Assembly (NCBI GenBank): GCA_021613335.1
Contig: JAJTWR010000021.1
Coordinates: 1,547,501-1,611,500, forward strand
Length of the DNA stretch: 64,000 bases
Direction: 5' to 3'
Source of the DNA: Whitmania pigra
Taxonomy: Eukaryota > Annelida > Clitellata > Hirudinida > Haemopidae
A model generated the notes under the pieces. The model made no database searches. It was not told where the DNA came from and worked only from the letters and a program-made list of their open reading frames with translations. Each line of letters starts with the position of its first letter. The stretch's first letter is position 1. A program made the position numbers and the translations under genes. Positions 9,001-21,826 of this stretch are shown in pieces.

Positions 9001-12000
9001 TTAATCGCATTCTAATTTCAATGCTTTATTTGAGTCTTCAGCGGATATTTCTGACAGGAGACTTGGACTTTTCTTTCCTTCATTACAGCGACCTTGAAAT
9101 CAATATTATTTAAACTGAAATTTTTCGATTTTAATTACTTGATCGTGATGTGATCGGCATGATTAATAAATGTTCGATAAGAACATGCATTATTAATATT
9201 GTACAGTTATATTTTATTAAATTCAATAAACGTAGAATAAAACTTACATGTTGCAAAACTGACTAGTAATCCGACTATCATGGTCACTAATAATCCAACA
9301 ACAGGGTATAGCAGGTACGACAGGCGATATAAAGTACCCACAATCACATTCCTGTTATAAATGTGAATAAGTTTTATAGTTGACTGTATTTTCACCTTCA
9401 ATGTCGTATTTATTTTAAACTAAACTCTTACTCGGCTGATTCTAGCGAATTTATGCCAATTAGTTCCAGCGTTGAATTTTGGATTCCAAAACTTTGGAAA
9501 GACAACGTCGAAGATGTATATGATGACGAATTATTTGCTTGAAGAATGAAATTGCTCGAAAAACAGTAATCCACAGTTGTTGGTAATGTTTCGCTGTGTT
9601 GATTGGTTGCCAACGAACCAACTGCTATCCACAACGTAACTAGGATTCCAAATGCATATCCAGTTATTACTCCCTGTAATGGAATTACAGTGGTTAAAAA
9701 ACGGAAATAAAGAAATTATTATTAACGAAGAGTGAAATTTTATTTGTAAATAAATGAAAATGGAAAATCCTATAACTGGTTAATGTAACCAAGCTTAGGT
9801 GGGCTATGAAAAGCTTGCTACAAATTATTTAAATCGTTTTACAAATTGTGACATATATATCTACCTTTGCATTGGAGCACTTGAACATCATTCCCAATAA
9901 AAACATTCCCAATATCGGTCCTCCAAATGTTCCTATGACGACGTTGGCAGCCTTTTTGCACAAGTAATCAAAATTATGTAATAAGCTAATTATGTATTAA
10001 AAGTGCCTTCATGAATGGATGTGTGTTACTCATAAAATCCACAAAAGCAACCTGAAGAACGTGTCCACCAAGATAATCAGCAAGAAAAGCCATGGCAATA
10101 GAAGAGCTCCCATAAATCACCACTGAGTCAAAACATAAAATTCAACAATTCTACAGTTTCATATGCTTAAAAAATTATTTCATTAAATATTTAAAGAAAG
10201 ATGGAATAGGAATTATTTTATAAATTTCCTTTTCACTGGAATCTAACTTTGGTTCGAATTGAAAATAAAAATCGTCACCGAGAACTTTGGTGATGAGAGC
10301 CTTCTTGGAGTCGTCAAGATGTTTGAAGAACTTTTTCAGGATGTCTTGCCAGGTTACTGCTGCTGCTGAGTTCAGTGAACTGGACATCGTACTGGTGCGA
10401 GAATATTAAGGAATACAATTTAAGAAACCATTCCTTAATAGTTTTCGTTTAATTTCTATAAAATGCATGAATTTATTTTATATCAACATTTACTAATAAT
10501 AATAAAAGTGTATTTGTATAGCGCCATAAGCGTCGGCCTTGGTTGCTGTGGGAAGAGGTGAGTCTTGAGGCTGCCTTTGAATTGGTTGAACGATGCAGAG
10601 GCCCTGAGGTTAGCCGGTGGAGCATTCAATGTCTGAGGAGCGGTGAACTTGAAAGACTTTGCTTCAAACTTGTTCTTCGGAATAGGAATGTTGGATGTCT
10701 CCGACCGCAAGCATCTCGAATGGGAGTGCGGAGAGAGGGTACTAGCGAAGTAGCGTGGCATTCCAGTGCTGAGGGTTTTGTGCGCCAGAAGAGCAACCTT
10801 GAACTTAATTCTATCAGCGAATGGAAGCCAATGCAGTGCTCGCAATGCTTCGGTTGGTTCAGCGTCGCCTCCGATCACCACTCGAGCTGCTTTGTTTTGA
10901 AATCTCTGCAGTTTCCGGAGAGAAGCAGAGGATAGTTGATATAGAAGGAAGTTACAGTCAAGTTTTGATAAGATGAGGCAACGGCAGAGAGCCGCGGCCA
11001 CATCAACTGTAAGAAGGTACCTGATGTGGCGTAAAGCCCACAATTGATAGTTACACGCTCGAACTACTGTGGAAACGTGCCTCAAGGCAGAGGGTGCTGT
11101 CAAGGGTAACCCCGAAGGATTTAATGGGGCTGGATAGCTCAATGTTGGTATTGGCAAGACGAGCAGAGGCGACGCTGAGTCTCTGTAGGGAACGACGGGT
11201 ACCTAGCAAATGGCTTCGAATGTGGACGGTTCAGCTGCAACTGGTTTACAAGCTGCCAGTCCTGAATTCTCTGAATACATTCATCAACCAATAGACCATC
11301 AGAATAGACCTACAAAAGTCTGCCATGGTGTTGGTTGATGAAACGGGATGAATGCTGGTGTCGTCAGCATACGAATAGTAGCTAGACCCCAAGTCAGATA
11401 TCAAATCGCCGATAGGGGAAGTGTAAGTTGTGAAGAAGATAAGTCCAAAGGCCGACCCTTGGGGAATACCAAGAGAGAAAAGCTCAGTTGAGCTCTCGCC
11501 AAGCTTGGCAAATTATTTCCCGTCGCTGAGGTACGACTTCAGCCACAGAAGAACTGAGTCCCTATAACGAATTCGTCATCAAGGCGACAGAGCAGGATGC
11601 TGTGATGCGGTGTCAAAAGCTGCTGATAAGTCAAGAGTGACCAGCATTGTGCGCCCGTTCTTGCTGGCTGAGGTGACGCCGTCTGGTATGGAGAAGTGCG
11701 GTCTCCGTGGAATAGCCGCAGCGATAAGCAGGTGGGTAGCTAGATTAGTTACTGTATGATAAAAGAAGAGGACGTATGCGATGCAAAGCAAGGCGTTCGA
11801 TTAATTTGGAGAAGGTAGTGAGGTTAAAGACAGGCTGAAAGATAGGTTGGCGAGTTTTGCTATGAGAAGCAAAAAGACGAGGGAGAAACGTTTGATCACT
11901 GACGTCGCTATGATATCGAGGGGGAAGGACTTATTTAGGAGGGAAGAGATCAGTTTATGGACCTTGTCTGTAATGTATATAATTATGTATAAATGTATTC

Positions 12001-15000
12001 ATCACTGGGCCAACGTGTTGGCGATGGCTCGAGGTAGACGGAGGAGCCTGGGAAATTCTGGAGGATACAGAAACTCAAATTTTATCAATCTTCTCCTTGA
12101 AAAAAGCTCCAAAATGAAAAGACATCTGCCGACATTCATCTGGAAAGTAATTGTAGGGTGTGTTAGAGTGAAAGATGTTGTTGAGGTTGCGCCAGAGGAT
12201 TCGCGAATTGGTTGAACTAGTGGACAGCACGCTCTTCAGGTTATCGGCACATGATTGAAACACATTTTTTTTAACATCCTCCTGACACGTTTGGGTTTTT
12301 TGTTTGGTTAATGCCGATTTTTTGTGTTGATACTCTCCTTCAATTTGACGATAAGACCTGACATCGTCCGTTATTGCAAGGACGTCGAGATGATTTTTAT
12401 GCCAAATGTTGTAAAGAAGAGCAGCTTTGTTAGTGGCTGACCTGGAGTTGAGCGATCCGATTCTGAACGTGATTGAACGAGCATGGATTGCCTTTTGCCG
12501 GTCGAATGTTTCGATGCTCGTCCATTGACTGTTTTGGGTGACGAACGGTTACGAGGACGCCATATCTTGAGCTTGAAAAGAACTTTTATAAGAGTTCTCT
12601 CAATGCTATTGTTCCCAGGAGCCGGAGCGAGTGACTGAACATTTGACCTTACTTAGAGATTTGACAACAACGCAAGCCATTGAACTAGTGTTCACGCCAA
12701 TATTCGGCACCGCCATTAAGTAAATTCACTTAAAAAGAAAACATATTAATAAAAAAATGAATGAAAATACCTCAAAGCTCCTGCGTATAAAACGGACACA
12801 AACAATCCTGGAAATCCAGGATAGTTGAGCACGTTCATGACAAAATATGGCAGCAGCTGTTTTAGTCAATTCATATCTTATTTATTAAATCGATCATAAA
12901 AAATTGATCATCACAATCCTTACTTGGTTAGGACTCGATATGAGACCTCCTCTTAAGGGATCACAACCGATATTCTCGTAATAAGCAAAGATCACCATCC
13001 CTGTCATGGTTGCCAAGATGATTATGAGCACCAGGAGACACGTGCTTATGATCAGCGAGCTTTAGTAAATTATTAAAACGCTTTTTTGACAACTGAAACA
13101 TCATTTAAAAAAACTAGAAATCTTGTTTAACTTTGAGATATTCATGACACTAAATTTCATTTAGTCCATTAGTCATGGCTTTTATGCCACAAGTGATTGC
13201 AGCATTTAACGAAATAGACTCTACAAACCATCTCGCTTTCGTGAGGCTCTGTAGGGAACAATACCTCTGAACAGTGGTTTGACCAACCCCGAAGCTCGCT
13301 AAATTGAAGAAGATTCCACTCATAACTGACGACCAAAATGTTGTTCTGATTCTTGGATCAGGATTGATACTATAATAAAATAATATGTTGGGTCGTAATT
13401 GAATGTAATATATAATAAAAAATGCGGTAATAACAATTATTATTAATTAATATAGAAATAGATACTAACTAAACATGCATATAATTTAAATCCCTGTTGA
13501 ATCTCACTTGAAAAATTCCACTCTGCCCTTCAATAAATTCTTCTCCCAAACGTCAAAAAGACCTCCAATCTCAAGCGTTCCCTGAAATATTTTTACATTC
13601 TGGTTTTTATTTCATAGGTTCATTAATTATTTATTAATTTGTTCATTTCAGAACTGTTATTCTCCTTTATTAACCAATTTTGATTTTAAAAATAAAATTC
13701 TAATCGCATTTAACTATTGAAAGTTATTCATGCCTTGATGATGACAGCCAGCATACCGACGAGAACGCATCCTCCCTGAAAGACATCGGTCCATATGACT
13801 GCCTTCATGCCGCCCTGGAATGAATTGTTGTCAGTGAATGTCAGACGAAGTAATGCTCAGATGCACTTACGAGGGTGGTGTAGATGATGGCGATGATGGA
13901 CGAAAACATGATGGACACCCAGGTCGGCAGACCCGCTACAGCCTCCAGGGCTACTGATGGAGCGTACAAAACTATGCCCAGTTGGATCATCTGTTGATAT
14001 CTTCTTGTTATTAGGTGAAGATTGTTTTTGTACATAGTTGGTTGTTTTGTTGTAGGGATTTGTCATTAATTTATAGTATAATATATAAAATCTTTTAAGT
14101 TAAATTAAAATAGACATTATCTTATATTTTAAAGAACGATTTATATATTTAACCAAATAAATTAAACAAGTATATTTATCAAGATAAACCGTAGGTAAAA
14201 GCAAATAAATTCAAAATAACTAATATAATGTAAAATCACTAACTGAGCTTGTAATCATGGTGAAAGTGCCAACAAGTTTGGCCGTCTGAGATCCAAATCT
14301 CAACTCCAAGTACTGAAAAAGGTTTGAGTTATCATTGCCGAACGGTCGGATAATTGAATAGTTTAATATTTAATGCATTTAATAGATTATTTAATAGGTT
14401 TTAAGCCTCTTTTTAAATGGATTTGATTTGATTTCTATTATTAATTTCTATTTATATTTTATATTTATACTTTTACAATAAATTGAAGTCATAAGTGAAA
14501 ATGGTGTCAATTATCATTATTCATTTTTAAATTAAATCATTATTGATGACTTGCCTCGAACGAACTGGTGACCTTGAGGTTAAAAAATATCGGAACCACA
14601 AAGATGTTGACGAAGATGCATCCAATCAAATGACCAATGATGACCATGGTAAACTGAGTTCCCCTCGTATAAACTTCTGCTGGTTGGCCTGCCAATAGCA
14701 ACGTATCTTCAACATAGCAACATAGCAATGAATTCATTTTCTTTTTTCATTTACAAAAAGATTTACAAGCACTTTAATGAATGGCGTGCAGGCTGGCCGA
14801 TTGGGTTGCTTGCGGCGGTAATATCAACGGTCGTAATGTGTCGTGTTCGCAACTGAACCTGCACCGCCGGGGATCGCCCTAGGGTAGAGGCACTACATAA
14901 ATGGTGGAACGATAAAGAAGTGCATTCGTCCAAATCATCTTAGTTCATCTTAGTGCAACGGACTGTAATCAAATAAATAAATAAATAAATATATAAATAA

Positions 15001-16984
15001 GAAGTGCATTCGTGCGCCTGCCTAATGGCTCACGATGGCAGCATGTATGCAAATTATTTCCTTGTGTCAAAACGTCTGCCGCTCCTGGCGCCTGATCAAG
15101 CCATTGGTTTAAGTTAATAAAAATGGCATTCGACGAATTATAAACTATTCATTTGTGAGGGTTTAGACATGGACTCCTAAATGTATATATATATAGGAGT
15201 CCATGGTTTAGAGGAGAAGTTAAGTACATTACATCCATCTATTCATTGCTAGTAATCTTGACACATGAAGGTCGTCCTAACCATATTAGTAAAACTAATG
15301 GTGGCATCAATATTTTTATTTTATTTTATTTTCACAATAACCTCTATCTAAGCTGAAAGAAGTCACTTTTTTAACAATTATTATTATTTTTCTGAACCTC
15401 GTCTTTCAATTTCATTCAATGAGTGATCATGAAATGACGAAAGGTACACAAAATGTAAAAGTTTAATTGATTATTTAATTTTAAATTAAAACATCAATGC
15501 CTTAGAATTATTTAGCCGTGAAATTAATTAATAATTTTATGTGAAGCATCTCCAGAAACATTTTCAAAATTGCCACACCCTTTGAAATTCGCAGCCACTC
15601 AAAATTGAAAAAAGTTTATTAGAAACCAAATGTGGCGAAGATAATAAATATTTTGCAGTTATTGTATTTTTAATCTGTCCGATATAAGTATAACATAAAA
15701 TTAAAATATAATTTCAATATAATAATTAAGAACAGTTGGCGCCATCTCATGATCGAAATTAACATTATCTCGTCAATCATCTTTGACTATGCGTCCCCTA
15801 TATCACGGAGATAAGTGTTTTTATGCACCTAAATCATTTTTAATGCTCGTTATCTGTCACTCGTCCATACAAAAAAAGATAAATCATAGAGCCTAAAACA
15901 ATAACCTTTTCTTACTGAAAAAAAGTAGTTTGACCCTTCAGTATTTCTCAACAAGTACCAAAAACGTCTAAGGATGTTTTTTTACTTGTGAAAAGGAAAC
16001 AAGAAAAGAGATAGTTATTGGGGTGTAAGTAAAATATTGATCGAAAGTAATATGTGTAAACATGTTTTAACTCATTATCATTGGCATCTTTAAGTGACGA
16101 CCAGTGATGTCATTTCAGCTTTTTCCAAGGGAGCAAAACTTTGAACAACACGAGGCGATGGCCCTACTTTGCGTCTAGTCCAAAGTCAAGGGAGGGGTTC
16201 GTTGCCCCTCCATCCTCCCCAAATGATGTCCTGGTGATGACCCTTTCTTGATATTGAAATAAGAAAGTCCTACGATGGAGCGGAACGCGGTCCGACTGGT
16301 ATCATCAGAGGAGTGTCCCCGTCATCGAAGCAAAGTTTTGGACCAAACCCCTGACGTTCTTGGGGGTGGGCCACATCCATTTGATCGGGCGGGTGTCTCT
16401 ATCAGTTAATTCGCTACTTAAATCTTCAGTGCAACACTCATGACATGGTTATCGATTAAAGACTCGCGGCGACCTTTGCACGTCGATACCCATTAATGCA
16501 AACCGAGAGTTATACTTTCTTTGTAGAGGTCGCCTTTGAAAATTATGTTCTCTGACCGCGCACATGTGTCGCATTAAATGCTCAATGCTCAATGCGTTTT
16601 ACGTCCTTTGCGATTGCTATCACTTCACGCAGCGCAACTTCCAATCATTCCTCGATGAAACTCGATTATAGCTCGGTAGTTTTTGAGATCTGTTTGCTTT
16701 TTTGCTTTCCTACTACCAAATTTGCATAACATAGGGGTCCGGAACTTCTTAAAAATGGAACAAGCAATATAAAAAGCCATTAAATTACCAAGGACAAGGA
16801 TGGCGCTGATGAAGGAGAGAGTGATTGAAATTGCCACAGGGAAGGTTTGAAGTTTCCTGTCTCCCATGAGAAATTCTTCCGTTGTCTTCTGCTTGCCTCC
16901 TCTGAAGGCATGGTAGAGACCGATGGAAAGAGATAATGCCAGGAAGAGGACGAAGATGATGTAGTCTGCATAGTGGAAGCCCAT
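9001..16984 (-). CDS. SLC5-family sodium-coupled monocarboxylate-type transporter, 15 exons
   Basis: Exons (minus): 16984-16789, 14688-14555, 14312-14244, 13990-13871, 13814-13734, 13581-13508, 13369-13211, 13059-12924, 12856-12771, 10391-10279, 10122-10052, 9951-9865, 9673-9432, 9351-9248, 9092-9001. Phases agree throughout and give about 587 residues, close to human SMCT1 (610). The product is a multi-pass plasma-membrane symporter of the LeuT-fold SSS family. Diagnostic stretches are FLMGDRKLQTFPVAIS, VLGQPAEVY, YLELRF, GGMKAVIWTDVFQ, VGQTTVQRY, YPGFPGLFVSVLYAGALST and MSSSLNSAAAVT. They align best with SLC5A8/SLC5A12-type carriers of lactate, short-chain fatty acids or related monocarboxylates; the exact substrate cannot be read from sequence. 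Start is the ATG opening MGFHYADYIIF. Introns 2 and 5 appear to use GC donors. Intron 9 hosts a LINE. The last exon is the least certain. Confidence 0.88.
10490..12620 (-). mobile_element. L2/CR1-type LINE, 5'-deleted and mutated, in SLC5 intron 9
   Basis: Minus-strand frames give endonuclease-like remnants near 12560-12370 (IGSLNSRSATNKAALL). Reverse transcriptase follows with motif A LDLSAAFDT (about 11640-11600), GIPQGSA (about 11470) and catalytic YADDT (about 11365). The conserved C-terminal domain of about 224 codons (11157-10483) includes RFQNKAARVV and LHWLPFADRIKFKV. Sequence between the endonuclease and RT parts is missing. The 3' end is a short TTATTATTA run, as in L2 elements. Frameshifts and stops show it is dead. 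It lies between SLC5 exons 9 and 10 in the same orientation as the host gene. Confidence 0.9.
14783..15000 (+). repeat. tRNA-derived SINE, full-length copy
   Basis: Starts GGCGTGCAGGCTGGCCGATT with an A-box-like segment, then a B-box region GTGTCGTGTTCGCAAC. The body ends CAAATCATCTTAGTTCATCT, GCAACGGACTGTAATC and an (AAAT)n tail. It aligns along its whole length with the reverse complement of 55358-55562. It lies in intron 1 of the SLC5 gene. Confidence 0.85.
15160..15212. repeat. Perfect 11-bp-arm hairpin flanked by 8-bp direct repeats
   Basis: Arms ATGGACTCCTA (15169-15179) and TAGGAGTCCAT (15194-15204) are exact reverse complements around an AT-rich loop. The sequence GGTTTAGA occurs directly on both sides (15160-15167 and 15205-15212). 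This layout fits a tiny insertion with target-site duplication, within SLC5 intron 1. Confidence 0.8.
15213..16104. other. SLC5 intron 1 interior
   Basis: AT-rich intronic sequence. No gene, RNA or clear repeat recognised. Confidence 0.5.
16105..16235 (+). repeat. Dispersed G/C-rich repeat family R2, copy 2
   Basis: Aligns with the reverse complement of 6708-6830: GTCATTTCAGC, TTTTCCAAGGGA, a GAGGCGATGG block, AAAGTCA, then a run of C and CCCAAAT. It lies in SLC5 intron 1. Confidence 0.6.
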
Positions 16985-18343
16985 TCTCAAGCTTTATCAA
17001 GTTTCGAAGAGGGACCAATAAATCTGTTCAAAATGAAACGACATTTTGAGACCATGTTGACGAATGCCATGAATTTAACGGACATTTAAACATGAGTGAA
17101 ACGAATTCGGAAAACTAAAGAAAACTTTACTAAAGAACTGAAGCAATGGGAGATAACTATATATTACAGCTGAGACACAAAAGTTATTTCACAAACAATA
17201 ATACTATGACACTCAATAATATAATAGACAATAATGTAATATTGTAATAAGCAATAAGTATTATTACCTCTTAGCCAAACTAACACCGAGAAATTTTAAA
17301 AAGCTAAAGATACTTCATGCTCATGAAATAACTTTTTAAACTAGGTATTTTTATGTACAAATTTGAACACCACATGTTGCCCACGCTATTTCATCTTTTA
17401 TTTTCAAAAAACATTATTTGCCCATTCTTACAACGTGCGCTCAAAAAAAAAAAAAAATGTGGACCTGCTAAATTCAATAGCAAACATCAAAGCAATGTCG
17501 AAACTCACGCTGAACCAAGGACGAGTAGCGAATAAAGTAAGTTTTTAAAAAATTGTCTTCAACGCCAAGTTTAAACTCTAGAACATCATTAGAAAGAACA
17601 AAACCATATAACCATATATAAACGCATATCAATTATGCATAAATGGTCAGAGCAAAAATGTTGTTTGCATTGTTTACCTAGTTAACAATAGAATGTAGTT
17701 GTACAATGCGTACCATTTGGTACCCCACGCTTTTTCGAATTTTGAAGTTGACGTTAATGACAAGACTAAGTTTTATGGCAAGTACGTCATTCTTTGTTCC
17801 TTTGTATGAATTTCAAAGGAACTGCGAAGAAGAAAAATTGAGAAGTCACCTCGAACTGAGGTTAAATGACTTTAAAAAAATATTATATAATCCGACAATT
17901 CATATCGGAATTTCTAGCGGAAGTCCGAAAGCAAAGACATTGGAAATTCGCGCTTGGACGTGGTATGCAGGTGATAGTGCATCTCACAGCGATCCTTCAT
18001 TGAATTGTGAGCAAATTTTTAATTTTTAATTGAAACATTGACAAGCATGAAAGTCACTGAAAATCGTAAAAATCAAGTCGAATGCAACACGAATTGTGAA
18101 AGAGATACTTCAAATATAGATAGAGTGAGGAGAAGTTCCACGCGTAAGAGTTTGAACCAATGGCGCAGGTCGAGATAGGGGGGTTGATTTGATTACGTGA
18201 ACACAAATATTACAACAGTTAAGTTTACTGCTAGCGGCAAACAATTAATTTCACAATAAAGACACTAAACTAAGAAAGCAATACACAATTTATCGGAAAA
18301 TTGAAGATGTAACAAATACAAATTACAATACAATACAATTAAT
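16985..18343. other. Upstream region of the SLC5 gene, no further gene
   Basis: Would contain the SLC5 promoter and 5' UTR, but no TATA box or initiator could be fixed. A plus-strand open frame of 107 codons at 17706-18029 has no recognisable family and no splice support. A poly-A run lies at about 17444-17456. Confidence 0.4.
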
Positions 18344-19745
18344 CGAGGAGGTGAGAGGAGTTGTGAGGAAAGCGAGAAACCGATCAGCGCCAGGGCCTAA
18401 CGGAGTTCCCTATCTCTTATACAAAAGATGTCCAAAAACACTATACCTGCTGCATTCCCTCATTCAAAGATAGTGGTCTTTGGCCACAGTCGATGATGAG
18501 TGGAAAAAGACAGAGAGCGTCTACATTCAAAAGGAGAAAGACTCCAGTGTCAATTCAGACCAACATCGCTATTAAATGTAGAAGGGAAAATATTTTTCTC
18601 TATCAAGCTCACGGAGTTGGTGATGTCTAATCAGTACGTGGACATTTCAGACCAAAGGGAAGCATTCCAGCATCGATGATCTGGGAAGTTATCCAGATAG
18701 CCAAGAGGAACTGACTGAATTTGTACGTCGTGTGGCTGGACCTAGCGAACGCATGCGGGTTAGTACCACACCAGCTCCCATGGAAAACATTGGAGGTCCA
18801 TCATGTGCCTCAGCCCGTCATTCACACCTTTCAGGAATAGTTTAACGGGTTTATGATGCGGTTTTCCACCAAAACATACATCGCAAGGTGGGTGCCTCTA
18901 GAGGTTGGAATAACTTTGTGGTACACGATTTCTCCTTCCTTATTCGTACTGGCAATGCAAATCTTACTGAAGGCAGACGAGTCTCGTATTCCAGAGGCTC
19001 ACATTGGTAAAGGTGTGTACATGCTCCAATAAAAGCATTCATGGATGACAGAGTAGTTTCTACTCCGATCATGAACAAGAAGAAGATTGTCCAAAATACC
19101 ATGAACAAATTGAACGACCTTCTAGAGTGGTGTCAAATGGCTTTAAGTCCACGAAATCCAAAAGTCTCGCCCTGGTCTGGGAAAAATTTGTAGGAACGTG
19201 TTCTTCGATATGGCGGAATAACGAATTCCCATAGTATCCGAAGAACCGGTGAAAAGTATTGGAAGGGTTTTTGGCGAAGAGTGTGAAGGGCGCCATACCT
19301 CAACAAACCATAGAGGGACTGCAAACGATCGAGGCGGCGCCTCTGCAAGAGCGGTTCAAAGTGTGGTTGCTCCAATTCGTGCTCCTTCCAAGACTGCTCT
19401 GGCCGTTAACCATCTACGAGATTGGTTTGTCAGTAGTTGAGAATCTGAAGAGGAAAATTAACCGATACACCAGAAAATGGCTAGGCCTACCTCCAGCTCT
19501 GTCATCGGCAGCCCTCTACAGTAGGAGTAGCCTGCGACTACCACTAAGGTTCATCGTGGAAGAGTACAAACTCTCCGAAATAAGAACGCAGTAGATGCTC
19601 AACAACTCTGCGAACATCAGGATCCGCAAAGTCAAGCCACTGCTCAGATATGGAAGGAAAATCCGAGCGCAGAATAAGATTGATGAGTCAGTAGCCGAGC
19701 TGACGTTCGACGAAGTGAGAGGTCCTACCAGTTTCATCAACTTGT
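18344..19745 (+). mobile_element. Degenerate non-LTR retrotransposon (LINE), RT and C-terminal region
   Basis: Frames pieced across frameshifts read KARNRSAPGPNGVPYLLYK, DEWKKTESVYIQKEKD, VVWLDLANA, VPLEVGI and ISPSLFVLAMQILLKA. A damaged FMDD catalytic site near 19040 follows, then RKINRYTRKWLGLPPALSS and SLRLPLRFIVEEYK. This wording is typical of the LINE clade in cnidarian and lophotrochozoan genomes whose RT carries APGPNGV and TISP motifs, and is distinct from the L2-type element at 10490. Many stops show it is inactive. The 5' end and endonuclease are missing. Confidence 0.8.
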
Positions 19746-19774
19746 GAAAATAGATGTCGTCAAAACTGCAAGAA

Positions 19775-19852
19775 ATATTAGTAGTTCGTTACATTAATTG
19801 TTGGTTTTGCTATATAATATTATATTATTTTGTTTTGCTCGTATTAACTATG
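19775..19852 (+). repeat. Direct repeat R3, copy 1
   Basis: About 78 bp nearly identical to 21643-21724, with core TTAGTAGTTCGTTACATTAA and TTTTGCTCGTATTAACTAT. It sits just 3' of the degenerate LINE and may be the 3' tail of a retroelement. This copy lacks the ATC run that follows the other one. Confidence 0.85.
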
Positions 19853-20589
19853 GAGAATATTTCAAAATATTTATTTCGAGATTTATTCCAAAACGTTTGA
19901 CATAAAACCGAACCTTATCAAGACCTAAGTTGAATCTCCTAGAATAGGCTTTTTATCTACTTCAAACAAAAGCTATGATTTATTTTATCTTAATTCGAAA
20001 AATTATTTAAAATTTAGTTATTGTTAATATTGAGCTAGCTTAAAATAGAACAAGAGCTCTTATTCAATTATATTCTTGATTCTCAATTATAATTTAATTT
20101 TTTCAAATTATATTTTCCTTGCATACTATATATCATGAGTTGTCGAATTTATTCATTTAATTTATTTATCAATGACGTTCGAAAATATTTTTTGTTTTTT
20201 TCTTATTTATATTGATTTACAAACTTTTTAAGAGTAAAATTAGCATTATTTATGTTAGGCCTGGATGAATTGTTAAATTTGAAAAGCAAGTTCTTAATAT
20301 TAAATTATCAAATACCAAATCTGATTTATTAATCCAATAAATATGCTAATAATTCTAAAATATTAGAAAAAGAAAGCGTCAACTCATTGCGATGATACAA
20401 TTCTACAAATGAAACCATTCGCTAGCAGGATATTCCCAGGTCATCATAGTTACAACAGCCTAATCGGTCAGAGCTTTTAAATTTTTTTTCTTTACGGTAG
20501 GAATGCAGGTTTTGAACACAAAACCCCTCAATCACTGCCATTGAAATATCTGGAAATAATCGAACTGAAAACTCCCGGTCTCCCCAATA
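19853..20589. other. AT-rich stretch without a gene
   Basis: Low-complexity AT-rich sequence. Nothing supported. Confidence 0.5.
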
Positions 20590-20958
20590 ACTACACGAAC
20601 TCCTCACTACGGCATCTCAACGAGGAAGGGTCTCGCTCCTCTCGTCTGACACCATAAACTTTATCATCTCAAAGACCCTCCGTGTGCACTATGGAGACAG
20701 ATCTTTCCATGCATGTGGACCGATGATGTGGAACAATCTCCCGTCTCATGTCAGATCGTCTGAGACTTTGATGTTGTTCAAAAATAACCTAAAAACTCAT
20801 TTATTTAACTTTCCCATTCGTTAACATCAAAAAATTCTTTTAAAACCTAGCTCGCTCGACGGTAGAACTGATTGTTTTGATTGACACAGTGCCTTTTAAA
20901 TCCTGCCATGGATGCTTTCGGCACTTTAAATATTAGCTTAAATAAATAAAATAAATTT
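20590..20958 (+). mobile_element. LINE 3'-end fragment, L2/CR1 type
   Basis: The plus-strand reading FHACGPMMWNNLPSHVRSSE followed by FKNNLKTHLF is the conserved C-terminus of L2/CR1-type ORF2. It continues into a 3' UTR and ends in an AAATA-rich tail. About 70 codons survive, with stops upstream. The rest of the element is absent. Confidence 0.8.
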
Positions 20959-21642
20959 GTAAACTCACCCGAGAAGGAAATCTCGGCAACTTGTGAAGGA
21001 AGTTGAAATCTTTTTATCAAGTCGAGACGGAACGCTGTTGACAAAATCGGGACTTTTGAAGATCGAGGTTACATAAGAAAGTTTGTCTCCTTGAAAAAAG
21101 GATTTTAAAGTAAAAAAAAAATTAAGAATTCAAAGTGAAACAAAAATCTGCTTAAATGATGGAAGTCCCGAGTAAATTCCTATTTTTCATAATCAGGACG
21201 AGAGCCCTGAAACAGGAATTTATTGAACAGCAATAAACGAAATCGTTGCTTCCCTCTTTCTGGTTACTGACCCAACTTTGATGAAAAAAACCATCATTTG
21301 GAGGCGAATTTATTTTTACTGGGATTCAAAGGTTATCGTCAACTTGAGACAAAGCAGAGTTGACAAGTTCCTGTTGACAGTGGATTGTTTGATTTTTTTT
21401 AAGTTTAAATAAATAAAATAATGGAATGAGACCGTCCCTTGTTGCAAAGTTTTCGTCAACAAAGACGATCGGTGTGATTTTTCAGGAGTCGAAGAATTAG
21501 TTGATGCTGAATCGTAAATTATTTGTTTCCATTAAATTCACAAAATAAACTGAATTGAGGAACCCAACTAAAATGGTCAACTGCTAAACTAAAATATACA
21601 TGTTAAACCAAAACCATTAATGGAATAAACAATAAGAAATGC
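20959..21642. other. No gene seen
   Basis: Moderately AT-rich. No domain, RNA or repeat recognised apart from short AAATAA runs. Confidence 0.45.
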
Positions 21643-21724
21643 TTCAAATATTAGTAGTTCGTTACATTAATTGTTGGTTTTGCTATATAATATTATACTA
21701 TTTTGTTTTGCTCGTATTAACTAT
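21643..21724 (+). repeat. Direct repeat R3, copy 2, leading into an ATC array
   Basis: Near-identical to 19775-19852. Here the shared block ends in ATTAACTATC and runs straight into the trinucleotide array, which suggests the repeat 3' end is a microsatellite-generating tail. Confidence 0.85.
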
Positions 21725-21732
21725 CATCATCG

Positions 21733-21826
<94 letters not shown>

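Noticed and set aside
17706..18029. 107-codon open frame on the plus strand
   Set aside because: No known domain, no codon-level signal or neighbouring exon, and it lies in repeat-rich sequence upstream of the SLC5 gene.
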